A stretch of 64,000 bases of DNA from Candidatus Gastranaerophilales bacterium. GTDB taxonomy: Bacteria > Cyanobacteriota > Vampirovibrionia > Gastranaerophilales > Gastranaerophilaceae. A program made the translations under genes and the position numbers. The notes below the pieces were generated by a model that saw only the letters and a list, made by a program, of their open reading frames with translations, did not search any database and was not told where the DNA came from. The stretch is from NCBI GenBank assembly GCA_944326115.1, contig CALVCQ010000001.1:62001-126000 (forward strand), given 5' to 3'. Positions 17,424 through 27,291 of this stretch are shown here, one piece after another; the stretch's first letter is position 1; each line of letters begins with the position of its first letter.

Positions 17424-18026
17424 CTAACACAGAGCAAACATAGAATTGCTTAAAAAAGATATATCCGGATTTTCCATATCAAGATATCCTAAATTTACAG
17501 AAGTTTTATACAAATCTGTAAGCAGATTTGTATTGTCTTTAATATATATTTTTAAATCATCGCTAAATTTTGATTTAAAAAATTTATTTATATTATTTAT
17601 ACAGTCGCAAACATTTGTATTGGCTTGAAAAAGTAAAACATCAGGAATCATTACAGGTCTGTAATAAGGTGACGAAACAGTTGCTATTGCATTTTGTTTT
17701 TTTTGTTCCAGTGTGGATACTATTGTCGTCAATTTTTTAAAATCGTGCGGGGATTTGAAATATTTACTTTCTGCCAACTCTCTAAAGGCAGGAGTTTGGA
17801 GATATTTTTGTACATAATACGCCTGATTTGAACCATCAATGCAATCTTGAACCGCTGCCAATTTGGCATATTCTTTTTGTCTAAGCAAGTCTGCTTCAGT
17901 TCTTTCATTATAAGAGCCGATATTTAAACTTTTAAGCAAATTATCAAGCGGATTTGGCAATTGCTGTACAGGTGTCATTATATAATTATTTTTACATTTA
18001 TTTGCTTGAATTGTTTGTATAAGCAT
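17424..18026 (-). CDS. Protein of unknown function
   Basis: A 200-residue protein with a good AGGAGG site just before its ATG. It has no signal peptide or membrane segment. It is mostly helical and hydrophilic, with ANTNVCDCINNINKFFKSKF holding two nearby cysteines. I recognise no family. It lies alone between the tRNA-Glu array and the U32-like gene, on the same strand as the latter but 85 bp away. Confidence 0.65.
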   Translation of the reverse strand: MLIQTIQANKCKNNYIMTPVQQLPNPLDNLLKSLNIGSYNERTEADLLRQKEYAKLAAVQDCIDGSNQAYYVQKYLQTPAFRELAESKYFKSPHDFKKLTTIVSTLEQKKQNAIATVSSPYYRPVMIPDVLLFQANTNVCDCINNINKFFKSKFSDDLKIYIKDNTNLLTDLYKTSVNLGYLDMENPDISFLSNSMFALC

Positions 18027-18111
18027 ATTAACCTCCTGCTATATTGTGCCTGACAATGTTATTAATGTAAGCCGATTTTTGATTATTTTCTCTGTTTAAT
18101 TTCAGATAATT

Positions 18112-19824
18112 TTATGACAAATCTGTAATGCAGTATTCATTTATTGCGTGAGTACAGGGCTTTTCAAAACCCGCAAGTGTATTAAGGAAATGGGTTAATA
18201 AAATACTTACATACTTGGGCGGTAAATCAGATAAATCCAGCACAAATTCGTTTATGCCTGTTTTTTCAAGTTTGGGAATATATTCATACAGATGAAGAAT
18301 ATAATCTTTAAACATGTGCATTCTGCAAAAACCGTCTACGACAAAAGGAAGAACTTTTTTTAAGGACGGATCCTTTAGTGCATAATTTCCGTTGTGACAT
18401 GGAGCTTTGCAGGACAGTCTGGATACAATGGCAGAATCATTATTTAACGGACACAGCCCGAGTGTAGGCACCCTGATATTTCCGGCAATTGTCAGTTTTT
18501 TGTTAGGTATAAGATTTTTTACTTTCTTTATGCAGTTTTTTATATTTGTAATATTTTCAAATGAACTGAAATCGATTGTGTCTATGGGGTGTAAGTTGTT
18601 AAGACATTTTATGGACATGCTGTTTAAAAGATTTATCCCCTGACCTATTTCAACAGGAATCCTGTGCAGTTCATCATCGTTTATGAATGCCCAGAGATAT
18701 CCTATATTATTTATAATTATAGAAGAGGGTATGGGTTCAATCAGACATAAATTTTTCACATATTCATATACTCTGTCAAAATCTCTTTCTATAAGTATTC
18801 TGGGAGTACTGAGCTGCAGTTTTATCCCGTTATTAAAACAAAATTTCTTTACTTTAGTAATAATTTGATGAAAACTGCTTTTTGATAAATCTGCGGTATT
18901 TAATATTTCTCCGTATTCAATTGAATAAACCGGATTAAAACCGACTTTTGCAATAAACTTTTTTAAATCATCAAGCTGTCCGATAGAAGAAAGACGTAAA
19001 TTTATACGGGGCAGTTCGATTTGTTTGTAATCAAAATCTTTTTTTAGTCTGGGGCGTTTGTTTTCCCATTCGAATTTTTGTATATTTCTTGAGAATTTAA
19101 AATTTGACCCCTGTGCACTCATCATTTCGCCGCAAAAATGATTTGTTTGATAAATACTTTTTCGAACATGCTTAAACGGAAGTTTTTGATTTTTAAAAAC
19201 CTTGGGCTTTGCAAGTATTTTTTCTACAAGCTCTATACCTTCAAGTATTTCTTCGGAGGTTGCAAATTTCCCCTTTATTACAACAGCATCAATTGCGTTC
19301 AATTTTTTTATATCTTCCGCACACCATGGCAGGTTGTCAGAATCTATTGCCAGAGATATATTTTTGTATTTTTTTATTTTTGCAATGTTTTTCAGGTAAA
19401 TTTCTTCCGTAATAATAACCTGATCAGCTTTGTGAAACATGTTTACAAAGTCAATTCCTGCAAGATTGTGTATATCAAAATATGAATCAATAATTACCTT
19501 AAAAGGCAGAGAATGAGTCTTTATCGCTTCGAGTATGGCAAAACTGTTTATAAAAATACCGTCAATTTTTGTCTGTTTTAAAAAGTTAATAAATTTTTTA
19601 ATTTCGATTAAGTCCTCTTCCGTAATATTGTGTTTAAAATTTACATAGATTTTGCAATTATTTTTATGCGCTGTATTAATAAATTCATTGACATAATCAA
19701 AACCAAGTTCGGAGTTTATAAATTTATGATGATATACATAAAAACTTCTGCATTTTACGTGCGGTAAAAAGGTTTCTATATCTTCCGGTTTTTTTATTGG
19801 AGCAGTTAATATAATTTCATTCAT
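18112..19824 (-). CDS. Peptidase U32-like protein
   Basis: A 570-residue protein with a TIM-barrel-like N-terminus: CKIYVNFKHNITEEDLIEIK, KIDGIFINSFAILEAI and FKVIIDSYFDIHNLAGIDFV follow the pattern of U32 family proteins such as the YhbU/RlhA group. A cysteine cluster near the C-terminus (GLCPLNNDSAIVSRLSCKAP, then CHNG and GFCRMHMF) resembles the U32 iron-sulfur/metal cysteines. Several U32 members are in fact RNA hydroxylation or cofactor-maturation proteins rather than proteases, so peptidase activity is not certain. Confidence 0.6.
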   Translation of the reverse strand: MNEIILTAPIKKPEDIETFLPHVKCRSFYVYHHKFINSELGFDYVNEFINTAHKNNCKIYVNFKHNITEEDLIEIKKFINFLKQTKIDGIFINSFAILEAIKTHSLPFKVIIDSYFDIHNLAGIDFVNMFHKADQVIITEEIYLKNIAKIKKYKNISLAIDSDNLPWCAEDIKKLNAIDAVVIKGKFATSEEILEGIELVEKILAKPKVFKNQKLPFKHVRKSIYQTNHFCGEMMSAQGSNFKFSRNIQKFEWENKRPRLKKDFDYKQIELPRINLRLSSIGQLDDLKKFIAKVGFNPVYSIEYGEILNTADLSKSSFHQIITKVKKFCFNNGIKLQLSTPRILIERDFDRVYEYVKNLCLIEPIPSSIIINNIGYLWAFINDDELHRIPVEIGQGINLLNSMSIKCLNNLHPIDTIDFSSFENITNIKNCIKKVKNLIPNKKLTIAGNIRVPTLGLCPLNNDSAIVSRLSCKAPCHNGNYALKDPSLKKVLPFVVDGFCRMHMFKDYILHLYEYIPKLEKTGINEFVLDLSDLPPKYVSILLTHFLNTLAGFEKPCTHAINEYCITDLS

Positions 19825-20124
19825 TCCTCCATTATATGGATTTTTTGAAAAAAAGTAGTTGTATGTAAATGTTTATTAAGCATAATATTAAAATAAGCTG
19901 TTAATAAATATTTAAAAATGCGGACAAAAGAGGAAAGCAAGCAGTATATATTATATATGTTTGCCAAAACCATCACAAAAATTACATTTAGTGGATTTTA
20001 TGCAAGTTATTTGCCATAATTTCAATAGTGTAATAAAATTATATTAAAATAGGCTGTTCGTATGTTAATTTTTAACATGGACGGTTATAGAATTAAGGTT
20101 ACAATTAGTATGAAGAGAGTGTAA
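19825..20124. other. Upstream region of the pilus/secretion operon
   Basis: 300 bp between two divergent genes. It holds a direct repeat, ATATTAAAATARGCTGTT, at about 19885-19902 and again at 20041-20057 (one mismatch), possibly two binding sites for a regulator or two promoter copies. I see no reading frame with a ribosome site. Confidence 0.4.
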
Positions 20125-21252
20125 ATGTTTGGAGAATTAGGAGATTCAGATATACTCGATAATGAACCGAATTACGGTTTTGACGAGTTTTACAGCGGAG
20201 ACGGAGACAGGCAGAATTCTTCACAGGATGATGATTTCTGGGATGCGGGTTCTTTCGATGCCGCACAACCTCAGAATACAGGTGCTCCGTCTGATTTTTA
20301 TCAGAATGAAGTTCCGCCGGTTAATCCACAGCCTCAGGTTATGCCGCAAGGGCAGCAAAATACAGACAATGAACAGAATGCTGCTCCTCAACAAAATACA
20401 GCTGTACAACAAGAGCCTCAAAAAAAATCAGGCACAATGTTTTTGTTAATATTGCTGCTTTTAGTTGCAGGTGCTGCAGGTATGTTTTATTACAAGAAAA
20501 ATATCTCGCCCGACTCTTCTGTTGCCGGACAAGCCGAAGGGGATTATTTCTATGATAAGGCTGCTGCTGATAATACAGATGCATTGCCTCAAAAGCCTCA
20601 AGAGCAAACAGCAACTGTTGATGTGAATTTGTCTGAACCTTCTGCAGGACAGCCTGCTGCAAAAGAAGCAGCAAAACAAGAGAATCCTGAAACTCAGGAT
20701 ACTGCAGCGGCAAGCGATGTTGACAAGCCGGTAAGTGCTCTGGAAAAGGCAATGCAGAAAAAGAAGAATGACGAGAAAAAAGAAAATCAGCTGGGGTTAT
20801 CTTCAAACCCTGTAATAGTGCCTGTTTCTGCTGGCGGAAGAGTAGATCCTTTTATGCCTTATCTGCAGCAAAATGCTGTTGCAAAACAGCCTAAGTTTGA
20901 GCTTATAGCACCGCCTACAGTTATTCCGGAACCTGATCCAGTAGTAGATGAACTTGTTCAGACAAAGATTTCCGGTATTATGTATGATCCTGCAAGACCA
21001 TCGGCTATTGTCAATTTTGGCGACAGCGATCAGCTTGTTCATAAAGGTGATACGGTCAAGGGTTATAAAATTGTAAACATTACAAAAAATAGTGTTGTAA
21101 TTAAGTATAAAAACAATATCTATCAGGCAACAGTCGGACAAAGTCTGGATGACGGTGTAAATCTCAATCCTGTTTCAGGTTTATCAAATCAGTTCGGCGG
21201 ATTGTATAACAAATCATCTAATGTAATTCAATTTAACAATACAAATAATTAA
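20125..21252 (+). CDS. Inner-membrane pilus/secretion assembly protein (PilP/GspC-like)
   Basis: A 375-residue bitopic protein. The cytoplasmic N-terminus (1-110) is acidic then Gln/Pro-rich, followed by one membrane segment (TMFLLILLLLVAGAAGMFYY, about 104-123) and a periplasmic part with Ala/Gln linkers. Residues about 225-360 hold a PilP/GspC-like domain: GGRVDPFMPYLQ, then ISGIMYDPARPSAIVNFGDS, VHKGDTVKGYKIVNITKNSV and VVIKYKNNIYQATVGQSL. This domain links the inner-membrane platform to the secretin. It is the first gene of the operon, 15 bp ahead of the secretin. Confidence 0.7.
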   Translation: MFGELGDSDILDNEPNYGFDEFYSGDGDRQNSSQDDDFWDAGSFDAAQPQNTGAPSDFYQNEVPPVNPQPQVMPQGQQNTDNEQNAAPQQNTAVQQEPQKKSGTMFLLILLLLVAGAAGMFYYKKNISPDSSVAGQAEGDYFYDKAAADNTDALPQKPQEQTATVDVNLSEPSAGQPAAKEAAKQENPETQDTAAASDVDKPVSALEKAMQKKKNDEKKENQLGLSSNPVIVPVSAGGRVDPFMPYLQQNAVAKQPKFELIAPPTVIPEPDPVVDELVQTKISGIMYDPARPSAIVNFGDSDQLVHKGDTVKGYKIVNITKNSVVIKYKNNIYQATVGQSLDDGVNLNPVSGLSNQFGGLYNKSSNVIQFNNTNN

Positions 21253-21267
21253 TAGGAGTCATCATAA

Positions 21268-23259
21268 ATGTTTAATGACAAGCAACAAAAAAATGGAAGA
21301 AAGTTCCCTGGGTTAGGGGTAGGGGCTGCTGCAATAGCATTGGCTGTTACATTTTCTTTTGCAACTAATGCTTATGCGCAAATTCAAGCATCAATTACAA
21401 AGCCGGCTTTGAGAACGGAATATAAAAGTGCCGGTAATATTAATCTGGACGGAGACGTTGATTTAAAAAACGGTGACAGAAGAATCAGTGTTTCTTTAAG
21501 AGATTCAGACTTGAAACAGGCATTGAGAATGATTGCTGATAAAGCAGGGTTAAATATAATTTTTCACAGTTCCGTAAGCGGTACAGTAACGCTTGATCTT
21601 GTTAATGTTACCTTAAATGATGCCTTTAAAATGATAATGCAGGCGAGTGATTTGTCTTTTATCATAGAAAAAGGCACATTGATAGTTATGACAAAAGACG
21701 CAAGCTTGAAGTCAGACATAGCTAAACAGAATATGATGACGGTTCCGGTAAAATATGCTGATGCTGCAAAGGTTGCGGACTTTTTAAACAGCAACATATT
21801 TTCAACAAACAGACCTGGTTTGTCGAATAATAAGATTGTTGTTACTAACCCTGCAACAAACGAGCTTATTATATTCGGTACAAAAAACGACTACTTGATG
21901 GCACAAAAAGTTGTATCAAAGATAGACATTGCTCCGAGAACTGTTTCTTACAGAGTTAATCATACAACTCCGAAAGAAATGGCTGCTCTTGTCTGCCAGT
22001 CATTGTTCCCTACTGCGAAACAGTATCTTGACCTGGGTGATTCCGAAGATTCTGACAACAGTGATTCATCTTCTTCTGATAAATCTAACTCATCAAATGA
22101 AAATGCTGCAGTAACAGGAGGAGCTGCTTCACTTGGCGGAAACAGCGGAAGTTCATCATCTTCCTCTTCAATTGGCGGTTCTTCCTCAAGCAGTTCTTCC
22201 AACAGTGATGCCGATGAAATATCGCTTGGTGAAGGCAGATTGGCATGTTCTATAAAGAATAATGTTGAGGCAAACTCATTGAAATCTCTTGACGGTTCAT
22301 CTTTGACGGTTACATATTTCCCTCAAAAGGGTACAATCAACGTAATCGGCGGTTCTGACGAACAGGCGGAAATGATTAAAAACTTTATAAAAGCAAATGA
22401 CAAAAAACAGCCTCAGGCTTATGTAGAAATGCAAATAGTGGAACTTTCCGAAGAAGGTTCAAAAACTTTTGATAATACATGGACATTGCTGACACCGTTT
22501 TTTGCCGGTCAATTTGACGGGGAGTCCACAAAAACTTATCAGAACACACAGATGTTCTTTACCGGCGGTCCTTACTCAGTTACTCAAACAACCACAGGAA
22601 GTAACGGTCAAGAAAACAGCAAGGACGTCACATATTCAAGATGGCATGGCAAAAAGACCCTTGCATGGTCAGTTGAATACCTTATAAACAACGGAAAAGG
22701 CAGACTGCTTGCTAACCCGAAACTTATGGTTACAAACGGTAAAAAATCAATTATTAACCTTACATCCGATTATGTAAAATCCACAGATGAAGAAATTATA
22801 ACAGCAGGTTACGGTACAACAACTACAGGTGTATCGAGAACTTATGAAATCGGTGATGATAATGGTATTTCAGTAGAAATGACACCTTTTATAAGTCCTG
22901 ACGGATACGTTACCATGAATTTGAAACCGAACTATGCAACAATAAAACCAAACGGTGAAATTCACAGTCTTGGTAACGGAGGCGGTGATATTATTGCTGC
23001 TACATTGCTTCAAAGAAGAAATTTAGAGTTGTCTAATATAAGAATAAAAGACGGTGAAACTCTTGTTCTTGGCGGTTTGATTCAGGAAGAAGAATCAAAG
23101 AATGTTGCTAAAATCCCGTTCCTTGGAGATTTGCCTTGGATTGGCTCGATTTTTAGCAGTACACGTACACAAAATACGAAAAGTGAACTGGTTATAATGA
23201 TAACACCTCACATTATTAAAGATACTGAGGATGTTGCATTAGACAGTGAAGATTTATAA
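21268..23259 (+). CDS. Secretin of type IV pilus/type II secretion system (PilQ/GspD family)
   Basis: A 663-residue outer-membrane channel. A signal peptide ends at NAYA (about residue 36). A secretin/TonB N-terminal short domain (VSLRDSDLKQALRMIADKAG) and N-domains follow, then a Ser/Asp-rich low-complexity linker at about 255-320 (runs of SSSSS), and the C-terminal secretin core (ILLANPKLMVTNGKKSIINL-like segment, VLGGLIQEEESKNVAKIPFL, SELVIMITPHIIKD). It implies an outer membrane. It sits between the PilP/GspC-like gene and PilB, with a hairpin in the 67-bp gap to PilB. Confidence 0.9.
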   Translation: MFNDKQQKNGRKFPGLGVGAAAIALAVTFSFATNAYAQIQASITKPALRTEYKSAGNINLDGDVDLKNGDRRISVSLRDSDLKQALRMIADKAGLNIIFHSSVSGTVTLDLVNVTLNDAFKMIMQASDLSFIIEKGTLIVMTKDASLKSDIAKQNMMTVPVKYADAAKVADFLNSNIFSTNRPGLSNNKIVVTNPATNELIIFGTKNDYLMAQKVVSKIDIAPRTVSYRVNHTTPKEMAALVCQSLFPTAKQYLDLGDSEDSDNSDSSSSDKSNSSNENAAVTGGAASLGGNSGSSSSSSSIGGSSSSSSSNSDADEISLGEGRLACSIKNNVEANSLKSLDGSSLTVTYFPQKGTINVIGGSDEQAEMIKNFIKANDKKQPQAYVEMQIVELSEEGSKTFDNTWTLLTPFFAGQFDGESTKTYQNTQMFFTGGPYSVTQTTTGSNGQENSKDVTYSRWHGKKTLAWSVEYLINNGKGRLLANPKLMVTNGKKSIINLTSDYVKSTDEEIITAGYGTTTTGVSRTYEIGDDNGISVEMTPFISPDGYVTMNLKPNYATIKPNGEIHSLGNGGGDIIAATLLQRRNLELSNIRIKDGETLVLGGLIQEEESKNVAKIPFLGDLPWIGSIFSSTRTQNTKSELVIMITPHIIKDTEDVALDSEDL

Positions 23260-23280
23260 TCCGAAGAATTATTAATTATT

Positions 23281-23313
23281 TCCTGCCGGTTAAAAATTAT
23301 ACAACCGGCAGGA
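23281..23313 (+). promoter_or_regulatory. Intergenic hairpin between secretin and pilB genes
   Basis: TCCTGCCGGTT pairs perfectly with AACCGGCAGGA (11 bp, 11-nt loop), with no T-run after it. It could adjust expression or mRNA stability between the secretin and ATPase genes; a leaky terminator is another possibility. Confidence 0.6.
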
Positions 23314-23326
23314 CTAATATAAAGAT

Positions 23327-25486
23327 ATGAATACAGATTTAATAAATAAAATTAAAAGTAGTATAAATCCTGAACTTGCATCGGTTTTTATAAAAGATGA
23401 TTTGTTGAAAAACAGTTTTATTCCGATAAACAAGCAAACCGGCTCCTTTTTTGTTGCTGTAAAAATCGGGGTAAATAAATCAGAAATATCAAAATTTATT
23501 TCCCGCTTTGTTTCAGATACCGTAAAATTTATTTCACTGGATGAAGAAAGTTATAAAGTACTCAGTGATTATTATTTTACAGAACTTTATAAAGATATTC
23601 AAACTGAACAAAAAACAGAAGCAAAGCCCGCAAGCGAAAATGATTCTGTTGTTCAGAATTCAAGTTTAGAACAGAATAAGGAAAATGCTGCTGCTTTTCC
23701 TCCTCAGCATATTGAAACAGGTCAGCCAGCAACATCACAGACAGCTGCTCAACAGGGCGATAAGCCCAAAAAAAGAATCGGTGAAATATTAATAGAAAGA
23801 GGCGAACTAACCGAAGACCAGCTGATTGAGGCTCTTACACAGTGTAAAAAAACAGGAACTCCTATTGGTTCCATGCTTGTTTCGATGGGGTTTATAACTG
23901 TTGACCAGCTCAAAGACGCTTTGACTGTGCAACAGGGGTTTCAGCACGTAACTTCACAACAGTTGAATATTTCTGAGGGAGTAATTAAGCTTTTACCTGA
24001 AGACTTTATCAAAGAAAATAAGCTTATTCCGCTTTACTCTGACGGAAAAGTTATAGATGTCGGTATGGTTAACCCCAGTAATAAAAAAGCTTTGAATGAG
24101 ATTGTATATCTGACCGGAATGCGTCCACGTGTTCTTTTGATGAGTTACATGGAATTCAAAAGCTGTATGACGAAATACTTCGGGCGTGCACGTAAAGAAA
24201 CAAAAGAGATTATCAAAAAAATAGAACAGGAAGCTCTCCAATTTGAAGTTGAGGAATCATTATGGGAACAGGTAGAAAGAGAGCTTGAAGACACGTCAGG
24301 TAACGTTGCAAACTTTGCAACAAAAATTATAACCGATGCTATTGATATGAAAGCTTCGGATATTCATATCGAACCACGTTTGGACTGCTATACTGTAAGA
24401 TACAGAATCGACGGCATTTTAAGACGTGTACTGGATTTGCCTCAAAAGGTTGAATCCTCTTTGATTGCCAGATTTAAAGTTCTTTCAAGAATGAATATAG
24501 CAGAGCACAGAAGAACACAGGATGGTACATTTACGGTTAAATATAACGGTGTATCATACGATTTTCGTATCAATACACTGCCCGTTGCCGGCAAAGAAAA
24601 GATGGTTATCCGTATACTGGCTCCTGCTGCAAGTATTAAAACAGAAGATAAAGTTATCAAACTTGTGGGCGGTACAGATGAGGATTTGGAAAGAATATAT
24701 AAAATGACCTCCGCTCCAAACGGTATAATACTCGCTGTTGGTCCTACAGGTTCAGGTAAAACGACGACTCTGTACTCGATTTTGAAGAGTTTGAATAATG
24801 AAGGCGTAAATATAACAACATTGGAAGATCCTGTCGAAATCAAAATTGACGGCTTAAATCAGTCTCAAATTAATCCCAAAGCAGGAATTACATTTGCAAG
24901 TTGTATGAAGGCTATTTTGAGACAGGACCCTGATATTATTCTTATCGGTGAGATTCGTGACTTTGAAACGTTAGAAACAGCTATCGCCGCTGCCCTGACA
25001 GGTCATCTTGTGTTGTCTACACTGCATACAAACTCTGCTGCTGCAACTGTTACACGTTTGATTCAGATGGGTGCTGCAGATTATCTTATTTCTTCTACCC
25101 TTACAGGTATCATTGCCCAGCGTCTTGTCAGACGTTTATGTCCGAAGTGTAAAGAAGCATACCATCCGACGCTTGAAGAAGCAAAACTGGTTATTGCAAA
25201 CCCTGAAGAGCAGCAAGAATTTATGAAACGGACCATTTATAAACCAAAAGGCTGTTTTGATTGTAACAATGAGGGGTATAAAGGACGTCTCGGCTGTTAT
25301 GAAGTTATGCTTATAAATAAAGAAATAAAGAAAATGATAGCGCATTCCGCACACGATGTAGAGCTGGAAGAAGCAGCAGTGGGTATGGGAATGAAGACAT
25401 TACAGACATCTTGCCTCGGTCATATATTAAGAGGAGAGACTACGATAAGCGAGTTTGTCCGTGTATTAGGTCCAGTTACTGAATAA
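23327..25486 (+). CDS. pilB: Pilus/secretion assembly ATPase (PilB/GspE family)
   Basis: A 719-residue traffic ATPase. After a variable, Gln-rich N-terminus it has an MshEN-type domain (IGEILIERGELTEDQLIEAL, about 150-205; cyclic di-GMP binding in some members), the N2 domain (ASDIHIEPRLDCYTVRYRID), Walker A GPTGSGKT (472-479), the Asp box, Walker B QDPDIILIGEIRD, and a tetracysteine zinc site (CPKC...CFDC). It powers pilin or pseudopilin assembly at the inner membrane. The HD-GYP protein and this MshEN domain in one window hint at cyclic di-GMP control, which is inference. Confidence 0.92.
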   Translation: MNTDLINKIKSSINPELASVFIKDDLLKNSFIPINKQTGSFFVAVKIGVNKSEISKFISRFVSDTVKFISLDEESYKVLSDYYFTELYKDIQTEQKTEAKPASENDSVVQNSSLEQNKENAAAFPPQHIETGQPATSQTAAQQGDKPKKRIGEILIERGELTEDQLIEALTQCKKTGTPIGSMLVSMGFITVDQLKDALTVQQGFQHVTSQQLNISEGVIKLLPEDFIKENKLIPLYSDGKVIDVGMVNPSNKKALNEIVYLTGMRPRVLLMSYMEFKSCMTKYFGRARKETKEIIKKIEQEALQFEVEESLWEQVERELEDTSGNVANFATKIITDAIDMKASDIHIEPRLDCYTVRYRIDGILRRVLDLPQKVESSLIARFKVLSRMNIAEHRRTQDGTFTVKYNGVSYDFRINTLPVAGKEKMVIRILAPAASIKTEDKVIKLVGGTDEDLERIYKMTSAPNGIILAVGPTGSGKTTTLYSILKSLNNEGVNITTLEDPVEIKIDGLNQSQINPKAGITFASCMKAILRQDPDIILIGEIRDFETLETAIAAALTGHLVLSTLHTNSAAATVTRLIQMGAADYLISSTLTGIIAQRLVRRLCPKCKEAYHPTLEEAKLVIANPEEQQEFMKRTIYKPKGCFDCNNEGYKGRLGCYEVMLINKEIKKMIAHSAHDVELEEAAVGMGMKTLQTSCLGHILRGETTISEFVRVLGPVTE

Positions 25487-25498
25487 GGTTAATACGAA

Positions 25499-26701
25499 AT
25501 GACAATATTTAATTATATAGCATTAAAAAACCAATCTGAAATTGTAAACGGTAAAATAGAAGCAGAAGATGTAAAAGCCGCAAGAGAAGCTATAAGAAAT
25601 CTCGGTTTAATCCCGACAAAAGTTTTTGCGGAGGGTAAAAAAGCAGCTGCACCCAAAGTAAGACTGAGTCCGTTGAATTTGCAGGAACTTATAGATTTTA
25701 CGGGAACATTCAGGACTTTGATAGGCACAGGTGTACCTATTATAGAAGGGCTTGTGTTTTTGGAAAAAGACGCTGTTTCTTCACGTATACGACTTCTTGC
25801 CAGAGAAATCAGAAAACAGGTTATTGCAGGGGCAACTTTTGCGGATACAGTTGCAAAATATCAGGAAATTTTTGGCAGTATATATGTAGGTTTGACAAAA
25901 GCCGGTGAAGATTCCGGTGAAATGGAAAAAACGCTTGATCGTTTATCTGAGCTTCTTAGAAAACAGGCTAATATCAGAGGAAAGGTCATAGGGACTCTCA
26001 TTTATCCGTGTTTCGTAATTTTGCTTGCAATTGTTGTTGTTACCGTTATGTTAATGTTTGTATTTCCTGCATTTAAAGAAATGTTTGATCAGTCCGGTGC
26101 AGCATTGCCAATGGTTACACAAGTTTGTATTAACCTCGGTAACTTTTTGAAGGAGTACTGGTATTTAACATTACTGGCTCCGTTTTTAATAGGCGGTTTA
26201 ATTTATACAGCCTTTAAAAATCCTGTATCAAGAAGAATTTTGGATGATTTCTTTTTAAAAGTTCCTTTGATTGGTGATATGCTGAAATATGCAAACTTTT
26301 CCAACTTTATAACAGTAATGTTTGTTGCTTATGAAGCAGGTATACCTATTGTAGATTGTTTACATCTGGGCAATTTAACTATTGACAACAAAACCATAAA
26401 AGATAAAATTACAGAAGCTATCGGTAAGGTGCAACAGGGTACACACCTTTCTACGGCATTGCGTTCTGCAAATATAATGCCGCCAATGGTGCTTTTTATG
26501 ATAGCAACAGGTGAGCAAACCGGTAAACTCGGCGAATTACTGCATCAAAGTGTAATATTTCTGGATAAGAAGCTTGATGATATCATTGAGGCTTTGACAA
26601 AAATGATAGAACCGTTTATGCTTATAGTTATCGGCAGTATAGTAATGTTTCTCGCTCTTGCTTTGTATCTGCCGTTGTTCCAATCTTATCAATTATCATA
26701 G
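25499..26701 (+). CDS. pilC: Pilus/secretion inner-membrane platform protein (PilC/GspF family)
   Basis: A 400-residue polytopic protein with two T2SSF domains. The first contains LIDFTGTFRTLIGTGVPIIE and VGLTKAGEDSGEMEKTLDRL; the second contains FITVMFVAYEAGIPIVDCLH and MIATGEQTGKLGELLHQSVI. Three hydrophobic membrane segments are seen, near 170-195, 215-240 and the C-terminus. It is the membrane base on which the PilB ATPase acts. It starts 12 bp after pilB. Confidence 0.92.
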   Translation: MTIFNYIALKNQSEIVNGKIEAEDVKAAREAIRNLGLIPTKVFAEGKKAAAPKVRLSPLNLQELIDFTGTFRTLIGTGVPIIEGLVFLEKDAVSSRIRLLAREIRKQVIAGATFADTVAKYQEIFGSIYVGLTKAGEDSGEMEKTLDRLSELLRKQANIRGKVIGTLIYPCFVILLAIVVVTVMLMFVFPAFKEMFDQSGAALPMVTQVCINLGNFLKEYWYLTLLAPFLIGGLIYTAFKNPVSRRILDDFFLKVPLIGDMLKYANFSNFITVMFVAYEAGIPIVDCLHLGNLTIDNKTIKDKITEAIGKVQQGTHLSTALRSANIMPPMVLFMIATGEQTGKLGELLHQSVIFLDKKLDDIIEALTKMIEPFMLIVIGSIVMFLALALYLPLFQSYQLS

Positions 26702-26722
26702 AAAAAATAAAAGGATATTTGC

Positions 26723-27037
26723 ATGAATACAGAAGAATTCGAACATTTTGAGATAGAAGAACTGGGGGATAATGATTTTACAAACGGCGTCTGGTCAGAA
26801 CGTGTGCTTGTAATCACTCAGGATTATGAGATAAAAGGTTCTGTATTTATGCCTAAAATCGGGAAAAGAAGCCGTGTTTTGTCTGATATATTGAACGGGA
26901 AGAAACGTTTTGTTGCTATAAAAGATTGTGAAGTATCCTACAGACAGCTCCCAAACAGACGTACAGAATTTCACGATTTTGTCCAGTTAAATATAAATTC
27001 TATAATTATTCTCAGACCGACAACGGATGAAGAATAA
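26723..27037 (+). CDS. Small conserved-looking protein downstream of pilC (DUF6812-like pattern)
   Basis: A 104-residue soluble protein 21 bp after pilC, with an AAAGGATA site. The pattern RVLVITQDYEIKGSVFMPKI, RSRVLSDILNGKKRFVAIKD and ending NSIIILRPT is reminiscent of the small DUF6812-type beta domain, but I recall this family only loosely. Its position at the end of the pilus operon suggests a role in pilus assembly or its control. A dispersed repeat begins right after it. Confidence 0.65.
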   Translation: MNTEEFEHFEIEELGDNDFTNGVWSERVLVITQDYEIKGSVFMPKIGKRSRVLSDILNGKKRFVAIKDCEVSYRQLPNRRTEFHDFVQLNINSIIILRPTTDEE

Positions 27038-27053
27038 ATTAAGAGTTTTTATG

Positions 27054-27287
27054 TTTCATATAGTCAACTGACTCTAACTATGTACTACTCCCAGCTTGAG
27101 TCAAAAACTAGATCGAGGTTTGACTAAATGTCAATTCGAGATAGAGACTTTACCGAATAAAAACGACTAAATGTTGCTTTTATGAGTGGAGCTAAGTCAG
27201 AAACCAGTTTCTGTGTGAAGTATAATGATTAGCATGCAACGTACGCATCAGGATGCTTCAGAGTGCACGAAAGGTCAACTCAGAAAT
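27054..27287 (+). repeat. Dispersed repeat element, member C (234 bp)
   Basis: It begins TTTCATATAGTCAACTG and ends GGTCAACTCAGAAAT, the same ends as the 178-bp repeats. Its inside matches 31165-31380 (opposite strand) along about 215 bp with many substitutions: for example TTGACTAAATGTCAA, TTTCTGTGTG, GTATAATGATTA and GTACGCATCAGGATGC are shared. Conserved hairpins (TTGAC/GTCAA, GCAT/ATGC) suggest folding. It ends 4 bp before the start codon of the next gene and so provides its leader. Confidence 0.8.
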
Positions 27288-27291
27288 ACTT

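Noticed and set aside
21960-22202. Glu/Ser-rich minus-strand frame opposite the secretin
   Set aside because: It is the reverse shadow of the secretin's serine-rich linker.
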